Part shown: positions 35,917-48,560 of the stretch, in pieces
Position numbering within the stretch: position 1 is the stretch's first letter
How the letters are laid out: the number at the start of each line of letters is the position of its first letter
NCBI RefSeq assembly: GCF_036588685.1
Contig: NC_086376.1
Span: 57,125,166-57,189,165 of the forward strand
DNA length: 64,000 nt
Direction: 5' to 3'
Source of the DNA: Mytilus trossulus
Lineage: Eukaryota; Mollusca; Bivalvia; Mytilida; Mytilidae
Translations under genes and position numbers: made by a program
The notes under the pieces: model-generated
Told to the model about the DNA's origin: nothing
What the model saw: the letters and a program-made list of their open reading frames with translations, nothing else
The model's database searches: none

Positions 35917-38412
35917 TACATCATAGGAAAATTCCTCTACTTGATTCTAGTCCAGTTCCAGATCTGAAGGGAGCCAGTGGAATTGACAACTGAAAATGTT
36001 TGCCATACTTAACTTATTATAATATAATAGTGCTGATCAGTTGTAAAATATGTTCTTGTTCTGGCTAAATAACAGTATTAGTTTCTTACTATTTCAAAAA
36101 TTCTAAGCTCTGCTTCTTGTGAATAAAAATCTTACAAATATGAAATACAAAATGTAGTGTGAGAAATGAAAACATTCTCTTGAACTGAATTGTCTGGAAG
36201 AAATTGTATTAATGGTGATGAAAAGAAACTTTTAAAAAAAATATTTCTGTTTTTGTACAATTTATATGTTGTCATCAGATAGTCAAATGTTTATTTTGAT
36301 AGCTTGTGAAAAAACTGCAAAATTTGCCTTATAGCTTCCATTATTGCAATATGAACATTGTACAATGATATTTAAAGCTCATGATAAGGATATATATTAT
36401 TTCATCCTGCAGGTTATTGCTGTATCAGCCATAAAACTGATATATTGAAAACATGTGGGATAAAATTAAGACATATTTCTGATATTTCTCAAAAAGAAAA
36501 CAATTATTATTACATTGGGTACTTTTCTGTACAATTAATGCATTTATTCAACCATTTTTTTCACAAAATTAATATGATTTATTGTAACTTGAACTGTTTT
36601 GGTGCATATATTGGGAAATGTAACTAAATACTGCAGTAAAAATATTTTTTATTTTTATATTAATTCTATCTTGTTTGTTAATACTGATGCTTTCCAGACC
36701 ACCTGGACACAACTATGTTGAGTACTTTTTGATTTTGTGAGCTTGCTATATTTTTCTGCAGAAGCGAAACATTATTATTGAAAATACTTTTTTATTTGTC
36801 TGTAATTAACAGATATTAAATGGACTTAGTTTTTTGTGTAACTTATATTTAAATACAGTCAGTAGTTAAAAATAACCAATAACTTTGTGAAACCTTATTT
36901 GAATGTGAAACTTTGACAGAACCTATTTTTAGATCAAGAAAAAAACTTACAATTATTTTTATGAATAAATGGAATTCATTTTTGAGTCACCAAACAACAT
37001 ATATATATCAATTATAGACTGACATCAGCAAGTTTACAGGCATGTCTTCTGGCTTTAAGCTCTGTCCATTTGTACAGTATTCATGGTTTTATGGCATAAA
37101 ATTGACTTTTTTTATTAAGGATGTATTCTTCTGACGTTTCAGACATTTAATGTGCACATTACCAATGCATCCAACAGCTTGGAAAGGGGAAGTAACTTTG
37201 ATTATTACTATGTAAACATGGAACTATATCTAGACATGATAGAACATATTTTTAATTTATTTATGTACAAAGTAAATTGATGAATCTAGTCTTGACTTTA
37301 AATAAATTTCATATATATAAATTGTTTAAGTTTACTGTTATCACTTGTTAATATCATATTTCATATGTGCAAATTCAACCTGACTTTTCATTATGATAAG
37401 TTATACACCAAATTTATGTATTGTCCTTCAGATGAGATGTTATAAAAAAGGGGTGAGGGAGCAATATTTTCTTTTAATTTCTTTTCTTAACTTTCAATTT
37501 CAAATTATCCATTTAAAAATATACTCAAATATTTGTAAAACTTACACAGGCTCATTGAAACATCAAACAATTGTCAATCCTTAAAATAATATTGAATTCA
37601 AGACAAAAAATGTGAATTTTCTGTTAGAACCTTTTTCTAGCTATTAGTAATAGTATAGAATTCTATTCCAAATATGAAAGACAATTTTTTAATCAAACTG
37701 TCTATATCTTTTAGGAGCAATTTTGGTAAAAGTTTATTTTGAATAAGTTGTGAAAAATGCATGCAAGTCTTTGTAAAATCAACTGCTTTATTCAGGCAGA
37801 TGATAAAATCAGTCACAGCTATACATATATAATTTATTCAAAAATGTTTTAATTATTATTACAAAAACTAAATGAGCTTTATCTAAAATATGTTGCTGTT
37901 GATGCCATTAATGCTTCTGTAAAGGTTTCACAAATTGAACAAAAATACTGACTTGCAATATTTTTTATTGTGTTTAAGAATGTGAGGGTTCTCTACTTTT
38001 GTGATAGTTTTGCTAAACCATTTTGTAGCAATTGATGTTACAATTGTCATGTTATCATTTATGGCACAAAGTTCACAACATTCAATATATTTATTACACT
38101 GTGATATTTTTGTCAGAAAAATAAAATTTACTGATTTATTTGTTTTGCATTCCTTCCTTTGACAATGGCCTAATGACATTTCATTTACTGTGAATTCATG
38201 AATATTCCTTGGAAACCAATTTTCATGGATTTCGAAGTTAAAGGAGAATCATGAATATAAATGTTCACTAAATTGCAAAAGGACTAAAGGAATGTGTGTA
38301 GACATTGCCAAAACCACCAAATTAAATATCAAGGAATATGCAAGTTTTCCTCAAACAATGAAAATTGGTACCAATGAAAGTAAACTAATCTACAGAAGTT
38401 AACTTACCTAAA
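35917..38412. other. 3'UTR and intergenic DNA
   Basis: Follows the TAA of the 267-aa gene; the first ~210 bp are probably 3'UTR. The rest, to the H1 element, is AT-rich with no supported gene. ORFs of 60-83 aa here have no support. Confidence 0.45.
36122..36127 (+). promoter_or_regulatory. possible poly(A) signal of the 267-aa gene
   Basis: AATAAA about 205 bp after the TAA stop, in AT-rich sequence without an obvious repeat. Confidence 0.4.
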
Positions 38413-38934
38413 CTAGAGGCTCTAAAGAGCCTGTGTCGCTCACCTTGGTCTATGTGAATATTACACAAAGGACGCAGATGGATTCATGACAAAATTATGT
38501 TTTGGTGATGGTGATGTGTTTGTACATCTTACTTTACTGAACATTCTTGCTGCTTACAATTATTTCTATCTATAATGAAATTGGCCCAGTTGTTTCAGTG
38601 GAAAATGATAGTAAAAATTTACAAATTTTATGAAAATTGTTAAATTGACTATAAAGGTCAATTACTCCTTAGTGGGTCAACTGACCATTTTGGTCATGTG
38701 ACTTATTTCTAGGTCTTACTTTGCTGTACATTATTGCTGTTTACAGTTTATCTCTATCTATAATAACATTCAAGATAATAACAAAAAACGGCAAAATTTC
38801 CTTAAAATAACCAATTCAGGGGCAGCAACATAACACAGGTTGTCCGATCCATCTGAAAATTTCAAGGCTGCTAGCCCTTGACCTAATAAACAATTTAACA
38901 CCATGTCAGATTTGCTCTTTATGCTTTGGTTTTT

Positions 38935-41170
38935 GTCGAGCCTGCAACTTTTGTTGCAGAAAGCTCAACATAGGAATAGTGATCCGACGGCGGCAGCGGC
39001 GGCCGTGCTAGCTTACTTCCTAAAAGCTTTATATTTTAGAAGGTAGAATACCTGGATGCTTCATACTTTGTATATATATGCCTCATGTTATGAACTTTCC
39101 GTCAGTCACATGTCCAATGTCCTTGACCTCATTTTCATGGCTCAGTGACTACTTGAAAAAAAAGTTAATATTTTTTATAATGTTAAATTCTCTCTTATTA
39201 TAAGTAATTGGATATTTATATTTGGTATGTGCGTACCTTGCAAGGTCCTCATGCCCGTCAGACAGTTTTCACTTGACCTCGACCTCATTTCATGGATCCG
39301 TGAACAAGGTTAAGTTTTGGTGGTCAAGTCCATATCTCAGATACTATAAGCAATAGGGCTAGTATATTCGGTGTATGGAAGGACTGTAAGGTGTACATGT
39401 CCAACTGGCAGATGTCATCTGACCTTGACCTCATTTTCATGGTTCAGTGGTTATAGTTAGATTTTTGTGTTTTGGTCTGTTTTTCTCATACTTTATGCAA
39501 TAGATCTTCTATATTTGTTGTATGGAATGATTGTAAGGTGTACATGTCTAGCGGGCAGATGTCATCTGATCTCAAGGCCGTAACTAGGCGTCTTATTTTA
39601 GTGAGGCAAAATTATTGAGCCGAGCGAAGCGAGGCGATAATTTTTTTTTTGGGTTATGAAATGAATGGTGCAAAATCCTGCATTCTAGGCATTTTTAGAG
39701 AGTTTGATGATGTTTTGAATTTGGACACTTTTTATATAAATTTTTCATATTTTATATGTAAGATAATCATCCAAATATCACTAATTGAGTCTGTTGCTAG
39801 AACATAGAACAAACATCGATTCAATAGAGTTTGCCAAATTTTTTTATTGCCGGTTCAGCCTCAAATCGTTTCAGAATCATAATTTGGTCTGCTGATATCC
39901 TTATCGCGATGAACATGGAGCATGGCAAGACCGCACAATCTCTCGCCACAGGGTACAGGGGAATTGGAATGGAGTTTTTGATATATACATGTAGTTTCGT
40001 AATTTCCAAATTATTTCGAGAAATAGTTGGTGGTATTTTAGGGGTTTGGGGTGTCCGATTCCGAAACCCCGAATATAAAGAAATGAAATTCCGCAGTCCC
40101 AAATAAGTAAAGACAAAATCCTGTGTTAAAGGATCTACCATTCCTCAATAATATCAAATTGGAATATGGAATATTCTTTCAATTCTTAAGGTTAAAGAAA
40201 CATCATAATGGATAAAAGTTTATCCATGCATTCATGTTTCATATTATTTATATTTTATTTATCTGTAAAGAGAAAACATATAGTTCGCGAAATGAATATG
40301 CAGACAGGGCTGCCCCCTTCCGAAGACCAGTACTTGATTTGTTAGCCTACTTGTCCTAATGAAGTTATATGTAATACTCAGACTCTGTTCACAAAAAACT
40401 AGTTTACTAGAATTATTCCTTCTTTATCTTAAGTGTCGCTTTTCCTTTTTCTGCAAGAGCCTGTTTTAACGAAAGATCCATGATGATTATTGTTACTAGG
40501 TTAATGTAATCGAGAAATATCACCCGTTGAGATGCTGAGTTTTATCCAGGAAGAATAGTTAAAAGGAATGATGAAGTTATATAAATTAAGATTGAGACAG
40601 AACAACAAATGGCTATTATATCTATATATATATATATATGTATAAAAAAAAAATCAGTGTCGAAATTTAAGTGAGGCAATTGCCTCACTTGCCTCAAGGG
40701 TAGTTACGGCCTTGGATCTTGACCTCATTTTCATGGTTCAGTGGTCAAAGTTAAGTTTTTGAGTTTTGGTCTTTTTATCTAATACTATATGCCAAAGGTC
40801 AACTATATTTGGTGTATGGAAATATTTTATGATCTATATGTCAGTCGTGCAGGTGTTATTTGACCTCGACCTCATTTCATGGTTCATTGTTCAGTGTTAA
40901 GTTTTTGTATTTTGGTCTATTTTTCTTAAAGTATAAGTAATAGGTCAACTATATTTGCTGTATGGAAGCATTGTTAGCTGTACATGTCTGCCTGGCATGG
41001 TTCATATGACCTTGACCTCACTTTCATGGTTCATTGGTCTTTGTTTAGTTATATTGGTCAATGTTAAGTTTATGTGACAGTTTTTAATAAAGCTTCATAC
41101 TTAGGACTATCAACATGAAATTTCAATGATTTGTAAAGAAGGCGAGACATTTCAGCGTGTGCACTCTTGT
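38935..41170 (+). mobile_element. hairpin-ended element H2, interrupted by D1
   Basis: Begins with the fold-back GTCGAGCCTGCAAC TTTT GTTGCAGAAAGCTCAAC, then a GACGGCGGCAGCGGCGG microsatellite, then tandem units with TGACCTTGACCTCATTTTCA and ends GTGCACTCTTGT. The host H1 sequence reads GGTTTTTGAGTTAT when intact (as in 10731-13015). Here H2 sits between two of the Ts with no target duplication. D1 (39573-40714) is inserted in it. Confidence 0.88.
39573..40714. mobile_element. TIR element D1 with 5-bp target duplication (1142 bp)
   Basis: Ends CAAGGCCGTAACTA ... TAGTTACGGCCTTG (14-bp perfect inverted repeat), flanked by GATCT on both sides (39568-39572, 40715-40719). The palindrome TGAGGCAATTGCCTCA lies near the right end. 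It is inserted in hairpin element H2 (38935-41170). ORFs of 71-106 aa within it on both strands are not recognisable proteins. Confidence 0.88.
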
Positions 41171-41411
41171 TGAGTTATAAGCCAAAAACTACATTTTACC
41201 CCTATGTTCTATTTTTAGCTGTGGCAGCCATCTTGGTTGGTTGGCCGGGTCACGAAACACATTTTTGAAATTTGATACCCTAAAGATGATTGTGGTCAAG
41301 TTTAATTTAATTTGGCCCAGTGGTTTCAGAGGAGAAGATTTTTGTAAAAGTTAACGACGACGGACGCCAAGTGATGAGAAAAGCTACTTGGCCCTTTGGG
41401 TCAGGTGAGCT

Positions 41412-42519
41412 AAAAAAAAAAACAACTAATAAAGTGTCTAAATAAATGTGAAATATTCAGCTCTGTGAATCGGTCTAGTGCACTTCAGGCAGACCGACAC
41501 TAGTTAGCCAATAATATGGATATGCAACGTTTAAACCAAATGTTTTGTTATCCATCAAACAAAAAATCATAGCAAGAAAAGCACATTTCATGTGTAATTT
41601 TGGATTGAACGATAACCAACATTTTGTGCAACAATACTTTTTAAGTTCTTTATAAACAACGCAGAAAAGGAAAGATTTAACTATATAGGACATACTATAG
41701 AATACCAAAGCGCAAATGCTGTAATGTCTTGTTTGCTTTACTACTTATGATAGTATATTTGTTGAACGTCTATAATATCAAGGATTTTACTTGAAGTGTC
41801 AAATGCGCTTAAGATTGTCAAAGTTTCATAACAAAGGTCATGGTCAGATGAACCATGCCATACAGATCTCTACAAATATCCCATACACCAAATTAATGTG
41901 TTCCGATCCTTACAATGACTTAGAAACTGACAATTGTAAAAGTTATGCTAGGCCAATTAATTCGGAACATAAGGTCAAAAGTGTATGAACCCTCACCGAC
42001 AGCCAGGCATATACATGTTACTATCATTCAAAAAATCAAACACAATTGAAGTCATCATGGTCACATAAGAAACATGCAGACAAACATGTACACCATACAC
42101 GAAACACCTTGTCGCTATAGCATACAGGTTCAAATGTATATATTCAAAAGGGCAAACAACATAAAACAAACATTGCCGAATGATGCATGATAATGAGTAA
42201 ATTGAGTTCAATGTAAGTTGAAACCTTGCACAAGTCGAAAATATACACCCTACAATCATAACAACAGACAGTTCTCCTAAAGCTGAACGAATAATCGATA
42301 CGGACTTGACCACTAAAACGAATCTTCATCCATGGAATGAGGCAAATTCAGGGTCAGGTGAATCCTGTCTGACGGACATTTAGTATAGGATCCAATATAC
42401 AAAATATGGGTACCCTATAACTCATGATAAGTGAGTACTTCACATGACAATAAAAAAACTTCATCCTACAATCATCCAACTATTTTACAAACAACATGTT
42501 CACAAATGCCCTAATAATA
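41412..42519. other. intergenic, nothing recognised
   Basis: Several 61-106-aa open frames lie on both strands but have no splice sites in phase, no family features and no repeat match. They are best left as chance ORFs. Confidence 0.4.
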
Positions 42520-42840
42520 ATTTTAATGTATTTGCGCGTCTGGCGTACTAAATTTTAATCCTAGTACCTTTGATAACTATTTACACCACTGGGTCGATGC
42601 CATTTCTGGTGGACGTTTCGTCCCCGAGGGTATCATCAGCCCAGCACGGTATTCAACACTTCGATGTTGACATGAATATCAATGATATGGTCATTTGATA
42701 CAAATTTCTTGTTTACAAAACTTTGAATTTTTCGAAAAACTAAGGATTATCCTAGTCGTTTTTGGTACAACTTTTTGGAATTTTGGATCCTCCTACTCTT
42801 CAACATTTTACTTGTTTGGTTTAAACCTATTGAGGATGTT
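42520..42840 (+). mobile_element. dispersed SINE-like repeat R3 (long copy)
   Basis: Carries GCGCGTCTGGCGTACTAAAT, CACCACTGGGTCGATGCC, GGTGGACGTTTCGTCCCCGA, then a second module, AACTAAGGATTATCCTAG and TTTTTGGAATTTTGGATCCT. No coding function; the ORF at 42695 is part of it. Confidence 0.7.
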
Positions 42841-42924
42841 GACCTATCTAGCCTTTTTCAATATCAATAACAAATATCAATTATCATATAATTGAAGAAG
42901 AATAATGTGAACGTCTTCGTCGCA

Positions 42925-43415
42925 TCAAATCTTTCACGATCATTTTCACGATCTTCAAAAATGCGGTACGTGATCTTTCACGATCCAAAAAATCAATTTT
43001 GTGTAGATAGTTCTTTATTTACCAAGTTTCAGATTATATTTATACAAAATAACTATGAAAACCGTTTAATTAATTCAAATTCAATGCCCTTATTCTGATC
43101 AACATAGTTTGTCTAGTCGAATTTGTGAAAAAATCGTGTTTGTTCATTGAAATGTCAAGAAGCAATCGGCCTTTTCTCGTTCTGTAATAACTATGTACTT
43201 TTAAAACTGGATATTCTGACATACTGATCATAATGTTGAACCATTTTGACAGACAGTTTTATTTTGTCGTAAATGTGTCTGTGTAATTAATTAAATTAGA
43301 ATATTTACTGAACTTTCATTTGTCTTCTCGATTAAATGTCTTTCACGATCCGTTACCAGAACTTTCACGATCGTCTCTCAATACTTGACCGCCGTTAGAT
43401 ATTCTTTCACGATCT
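42925..43415 (+). repeat. cluster of TTTCACGATC motifs
   Basis: The 10-mer TTTCACGATC, or with one extra T or C in front, occurs about six times: near 42932, 42944, 42976, 43341, 43363 and 43404. It is always on this strand. There is no gene here that I can name. The ORFs 42892-43098 and 43385-43570 overlap it and are not supported. Confidence 0.6.
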
Positions 43416-43875
43416 TTTCTCTCGATAAACCGAATGACACCCGTGATAAAGGCCACACCCAGCAGGCAGGTTTCAGCCAGGCCTTGAACAAAGTATTAAA
43501 TATATCAGTTCGGCGAAACAGACACTCCCATCATATATGGGATTCACACGCAACTCCCAGTCCCCAATAAATTACACCGTTTTTTTTGTTATTCATCATG
43601 TATATATATATTCTAAATAATTCTGTTGGAAAGTTTTGTTTCTAAAAGCAGAAGAAGTGGACAAGATTATTGTTTTTAATCCAAATACGACCAGTATTTT
43701 TGTTCAGACTGGGATTCGGACAGAGGTCATTATACTTGCTCTGCCTCATGGTCATTAACAACTTTGGTCCGTGCAAGAGGTAAGACCATCATATATATAA
43801 AAAAAAATGGTACTACAGGAAAGTATATCTTTTTGGCGAAGAAGCATTTGCACTAGACATATCTACGTCTTATCA

Positions 43876-44054
43876 TAGATATAAGAAGATGTAGTATGAG
43901 TGCCAACGAAACAATTAACTCTCCATTAAAGTCACAATTTGTAAAAGTAAACCATTATAGGTCAAAGTACGGTCTTCAACACTGAGCCTTGGCTCACACC
44001 GAACAGCAAGCTATAAAGGCCACAAATGACTAGTGTAAAACCATTCAAACGGGA
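43876..44054 (+). mobile_element. dispersed repeat R2
   Basis: ATAAGAAGATGTAGTATGAG, AACCATTATAGGTCAAAGTA, GAGCCTTGGCTCACACCGAA, CCATTCAAACGGGAA, in that order, matching the other R2 copies. Confidence 0.8.
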
Positions 44055-44473
44055 ACGTAATTAAATGCCTACAAAGATTTTTTCTTCAATTTTGCAACAG
44101 TAAAAACTAAATATAATTAAATCTTGGAAATTCGATTAAACTGAAAAAAATGTGTTCCTTTTACAGAATTGACTATATTGATGTAAAGATCCTTGACCAA
44201 AATTAATTCCAAAGACTTGTCTCAGAAAATAAAATTCCTATATACCGTTATATAAAGGTATATATAGGGGGAAACATTCGGAAACGAGTGCCTGTGGGAA
44301 TACATGATTGAATACGTAAAATTGACCGTGTTGCACAGCAAACTTACTAAATTAAAGCAACCATTTCACTGTCTAGTTCCAATTGGTTGTATATGGTACA
44401 TGTATAAATATGGTGCTTGAACTCAGTGATGGCAAAATGAAGGTCTGATGATGTCACTTAGTTGCTTACGATA

Positions 44474-44632
44474 GGCGGATCCAGGGGAAGGGGGCCTGGA
44501 TCTGTTGGTTGAGCAACTTTCGTGGGAAAAAATTGGTTGATTATTAAGGGAATCACTGAAGCATGACTAAAGCCCCCCCCCCCTTTTTAGGTCAGTCAGC
44601 TATATGAAAAGTTATGGATCAGCCACTGCTCA
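44474..44632. mobile_element. hAT-type MITE (GGCGGATCCAGGGG family)
   Basis: AGGCGGATCCAGGGGAAGG ... GTTATGGATCAGCCACTG; the inner TTGGTTGATTATTAAGGGAA matches the copy at 21820. Confidence 0.65.
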
Positions 44633-44645
44633 CTAATAGATAATT

Positions 44646-45086
44646 CAGGGGCGTAGCTGTCGTTATGCACTTTAGGCACGTGCCTTCACATAAGTTTCAC
44701 AAATATTTTTTTTTATCAGTAAAAAAAATGGTAAACAACGTTATCTGTAGATGAAAGCTGGTGAAGTTGTCAAAACTCTTAAATTATCGAATGTCATGTG
44801 TACACTAGTTTCTCGTTCTTAGTGAGTGGAATATTAGATAGAAATGAATGTTTTTATGATTTTACCGTATATAGAATCTATAATCTAGAACTTTAGTTGG
44901 TTCAGATTATTTCACTTCTATCAACACAAACTTGAATGAACCTCAACTTAGACGCATGAGTGTTTTATTTTAATTAGTTGTTGCTAGTTTTCAACTATAG
45001 CTAGCTTTACACTTTGCCTTTTTTTATTTTATTATTTTAAAAAGGGGGCGTACGCCCATTATGTCCGTACCTGCACCCGCCCCTGC
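44646..45086. mobile_element. possible hAT-like element (CAGGGGCG ends)
   Basis: Starts CAGGGGCGTAGCTGTCGTTA and ends GCACCCGCCCCTG, with GCACGTGCC near the left and GGGGCGTACGCCC near the right. A target duplication was not seen. Confidence 0.45.
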
Positions 45087-46073
45087 AAATTGCTATTGTT
45101 CTGCAAACGAAAAATCAAAATGAAACAAAATAATCCTCATTTAATTTTTCAAGTGTCTTTGCACCTTAAAAATAACAATGAATCAGATGTTGGCGTATTT
45201 TTTTATATGGCTTTTTAAGAAAGGTTAAACTTGTGTTTTGAACTTGAACAGATTTTACAATACGGTATTTAGGCTTTATGGTCCCTTCATGGTTCATTAG
45301 ACAAAATACCTCGCGGCTTTTTTTTGGGCACTATGATTCGGTGGAATAGTTCTATTGTTCTAATTTGTGAACACTTTTATCATGAGGGAATTCATTTTGA
45401 ATTACTAGTTTCACTGAAGTGGCTGTCGGAAAGTCTCTTGCTTAAGGTAGGTCAGTATTATTCTTTCTTTAATGATGGTTTATTACCCCTTCTGTAGACT
45501 GTTTAGTACGAACTTTTCAAAAGTTGCAATAGTATCAAAACAACAAATATAATGAATAATAGAGATAGGCCATTTTGCACATACATCAAGGGGAAACTTC
45601 GTGCAAAGCATTATTATTTACTGTTTCACTGCATTTAATAGAAAAAGTGGACTTTGTGGCAAATAAGCTAAGTGGATTTTTTATAGAAAATCTACAGAGA
45701 TTTTTGTTATAAAATTTTAAACGTAGATAAATGACTTGCTTTTCTATGATGTGCTAGTGTTTATTTAAAAAAAAGTTCTAAACAACCTTTGAGTTGCAAA
45801 TTAAAAAAAAAGTGTTGAGTCACTTCAGTCGAGCGCACCTTAAAACTAAAAGGTGTACTTGATTTGATCCATATTTATATCTGTTTTCACCAATAACTAA
45901 ATTAATTAACTTGTTTTAAGGAAAGCATTGCTAGCAATGCATGTAACAATCCTCTATCAAGTACCAAATTGCCTAATATGAGGGTACAATGGGAAAGGCT
46001 GTGGATTTCCTATAATTTTTCCATAAGTTGAGCATTGAATAACAAGGATACACAAGCATGTTACAAGTTAAGG
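45087..46073. other. intergenic, nothing recognised
   Basis: AT-rich spacer between the CAGGGGCG element and the large fold-back; no exon, RNA gene or repeat is supported. Confidence 0.4.
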
Positions 46074-46584
46074 TTCATGTGGACCCTATGGCTAAAATGG
46101 CCGTATTTTCACCTCAAAATTTACTCTGAGTACAGACAAACCTGCGCATCTGTAAAAAAAAATCGGGCATAGCTAGATAACCAGGGCGGTGACATCCCAT
46201 TAGTCCGACAACCATTATTCCGACAGCCCATTATTCCGACAACCCATTACTTCGACAGCCCATTATTCCGACAATGCGTTTTTCTTATGGTATGGGTAAA
46301 TTCTTTTAAAAACCAACTCCGTCCTCTATGGTATGTGTAGTTGTCTGTCTTGATTATAATTATTCTTTCCATGCGGGATATTTGTCTCAGTATATTTGAG
46401 TTGATGCACATGCTTAAAACATCTGCTCAGTCCTTATCCTTGTCCAATATTCGTTTTACGTGTCAAGGTACTTTATCTATCTTTATATTTCGTTGTGTGT
46501 TTGTCTAATATTAGATCATATTAGTCTGTGCTGTTCTATTTCGCTAATGTTTGTATGTGTGTCTTGATCTATCTCTTTTTAAAT

Positions 46585-47138
46585 CAGAAGATGTGGTATG
46601 ATTGCCAATGACACAACTTTCCACAAGAGACCAACATGACACAAACATTAAAAACTATAGGTCACCGTACGGTTTTCAACAATGAGCAAAGCCCATACCG
46701 CATAGTCAACTATAAAAGGCCCCGATAAGACAATGTAAAACAAATTGAAACGAGAAAACTAACGACCTTATTTGTATAAAAATATGAACAAAAACAACTT
46801 ATATGTAACACATAAACAAACGACAACCACCAAATTACAGGCTCCTGACTTGGGACAGGGACATGCATAAATAATGTGGCAGGGTTTAACATGTTAGCCG
46901 GATCTCAACCCTCCCCTAACCTGCGACATTGGTATAATAGTACAACATAAAAACGAACTATAAAAATCAGTTGAAAAAGGCTTAACTCATCAGATGGACA
47001 AAAATACAAGTGGACGTGGCCGGTTACTTACAGTACATCCCGACAACAAAAAGACACTAGGAACAGATCTGAGAGTTCTTGCAGTTATCTGAAAGCTAGT
47101 TCAAAACCACTAACAACTAAAAAAAAAATCATGCATCT
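46585..47138 (+). mobile_element. dispersed repeat R1 (long copy)
   Basis: Near full-length copy of the family seen at 163-714, in the same orientation, lying inside the large fold-back element 46074-49315. Confidence 0.82.
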
Positions 47139-47486
47139 AAGACTTATCAATCAATCTTCGGTCCTCCTTTCGCGTATCAGGTGAGGTTTCCTCCACCATT
47201 AACTACATTAATAAATTTATCGGAGTTGGATAACACTACCCGCCCTCTTTGGTCGCAACACTTTCTCTCCTTGTATCAATCATCTGAGTTTTATTTAAAT
47301 TAATTTTGTCGCAGAAACATACAGTAAACGCATTTTGGCTGCTCAAATAGAATGACTGCAGTATGAAAGCCAATAACAAACTAGTAAAAAATCTTGTCCT
47401 GCTTGTGTCTTTGTCAAGTTGTCTAATTTTTAAAACTTGGTACATTATGTGTTTTGTTGGAAATTTGACACTTATTGTTCATTTAA

Positions 47487-47716
47487 GAGGCCCCTCATGG
47501 GGAGGGGGGGGGTCCTAGTAATCACATAATCACCATTTTTTTGTCAATACAATCACATAATCATTAAATATTTGCTTATCTTTAGTAATCAAATAATCAT
47601 AAACTAAAAATACAGTCCTAGGTAATCAAATAATCATGAAATATTTGGCTTAATAATCAAATAATCATTAAAAAAACGGCCAAGTAATCACATAATCAAA
47701 AACCCCATGAGGGCCC
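47487..47716. mobile_element. hAT-like MITE with 8-bp target duplication (230 bp)
   Basis: Ends GAGGCCCCTCATGGGG ... CCCCATGAGGGCCC, flanked by TCATTTAA (47479-47486 and 47717-47724). The interior is a run of TAATCA(C/A)ATAATCA repeats. An 8-bp duplication is typical of hAT elements. Confidence 0.82.
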
Positions 47717-48229
47717 TCATTTAAAGATTGTTTTCAAGAAGAAGAAACATATTTAGATATTATTGATTTTAAGAAAGGTAGTTCATATGTTAATTCACAA
47801 TCGGTGCTCTTCCATTACATTAAAAATTGAAAATGCTAGATATTTGTACAGCTGATAAAGTTGAGGATGTGAGTCATTTTTAATCGAATGCTCACTTCAT
47901 AATAATTTGAGGGAGGAACTCTTTCACCATATTTCTGGCACATGTAAGAACTTTAAAAAGTAAGATAAATATGATATATTTTCGATGTAAACACAAGAAA
48001 ATTTTACTATTATTGGGGGGTGGGGGGTGATGATTGCATTGTTAGATCTTTTGAATTTTATAGTACATGTCTTGATACCGACTGTTATTTGATATCAATG
48101 TGTTAGTTGCTTTTTTGTATTTTGTCTTGGTAATTGAGGCTTATAGTGCTATAAAGATAATAATATCAAGTACTGTAATGTCTTAATGTCATGAATATTG
48201 ACCCAATCATTAGACCGCCGCTTTGAAAA

Positions 48230-48560
48230 AGTGGGGGTATACTGTTTTATCTCTGTCTGTCCATCCGTCTATCCCATAAATATTTTCTTTGCATCTTTTT
48301 CAGAACCTATATTACAAGGATTTCTGAAAGGTTTATTGAAGTCGGGTGATGCGTTTTCAAATTCATTACTCATTACATGACAACCAAGTTGAAAATTGTC
48401 GTCAAATTTTTCTCATAAACAATTCAATGATTCACAACTCAAACATTTCCCGTTTACCGAAGTGTTTGAGTGGGGGTAGTATCAGCAGCTCGTACCATCA
48501 ATGGTTGTTCTTGATTTATATGCTCTTCAAAGAGCCTTGAGTTTGGAAAATGACATTCTT
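48230..48560 (+). mobile_element. dispersed repeat R5
   Basis: GTGGGGGTATACTGTTTTAT, CTGTCTGTCCATCCGTCT, TTACAAGGATTTCTGAAAGG, GTGATGCGTTTTCAAATTCA, GTAGTATCAGCAGCTCGTAC; a longer relative is at 51630-52100. Confidence 0.65.

Larger units (their letters stand above)
38413..41411 (-). mobile_element. hairpin-ended element H1, inverted copy, interrupted
   Basis: Starts CTAGAGGCTCTAAAGAGCCT GTGTCGCTCACC and ends GGCCCTTTGGGTCAGGTGAGC, the reverse complement of the ends at 10731-13015. Only about one internal unit remains (38413-38934 plus 41171-41411). It is split by H2 (38935-41170). Confidence 0.88.

Noticed and set aside
39831-40141. ORFs of 71-106 aa on both strands.
   Set aside because: Inside D1; no transposase-like motif recognised.
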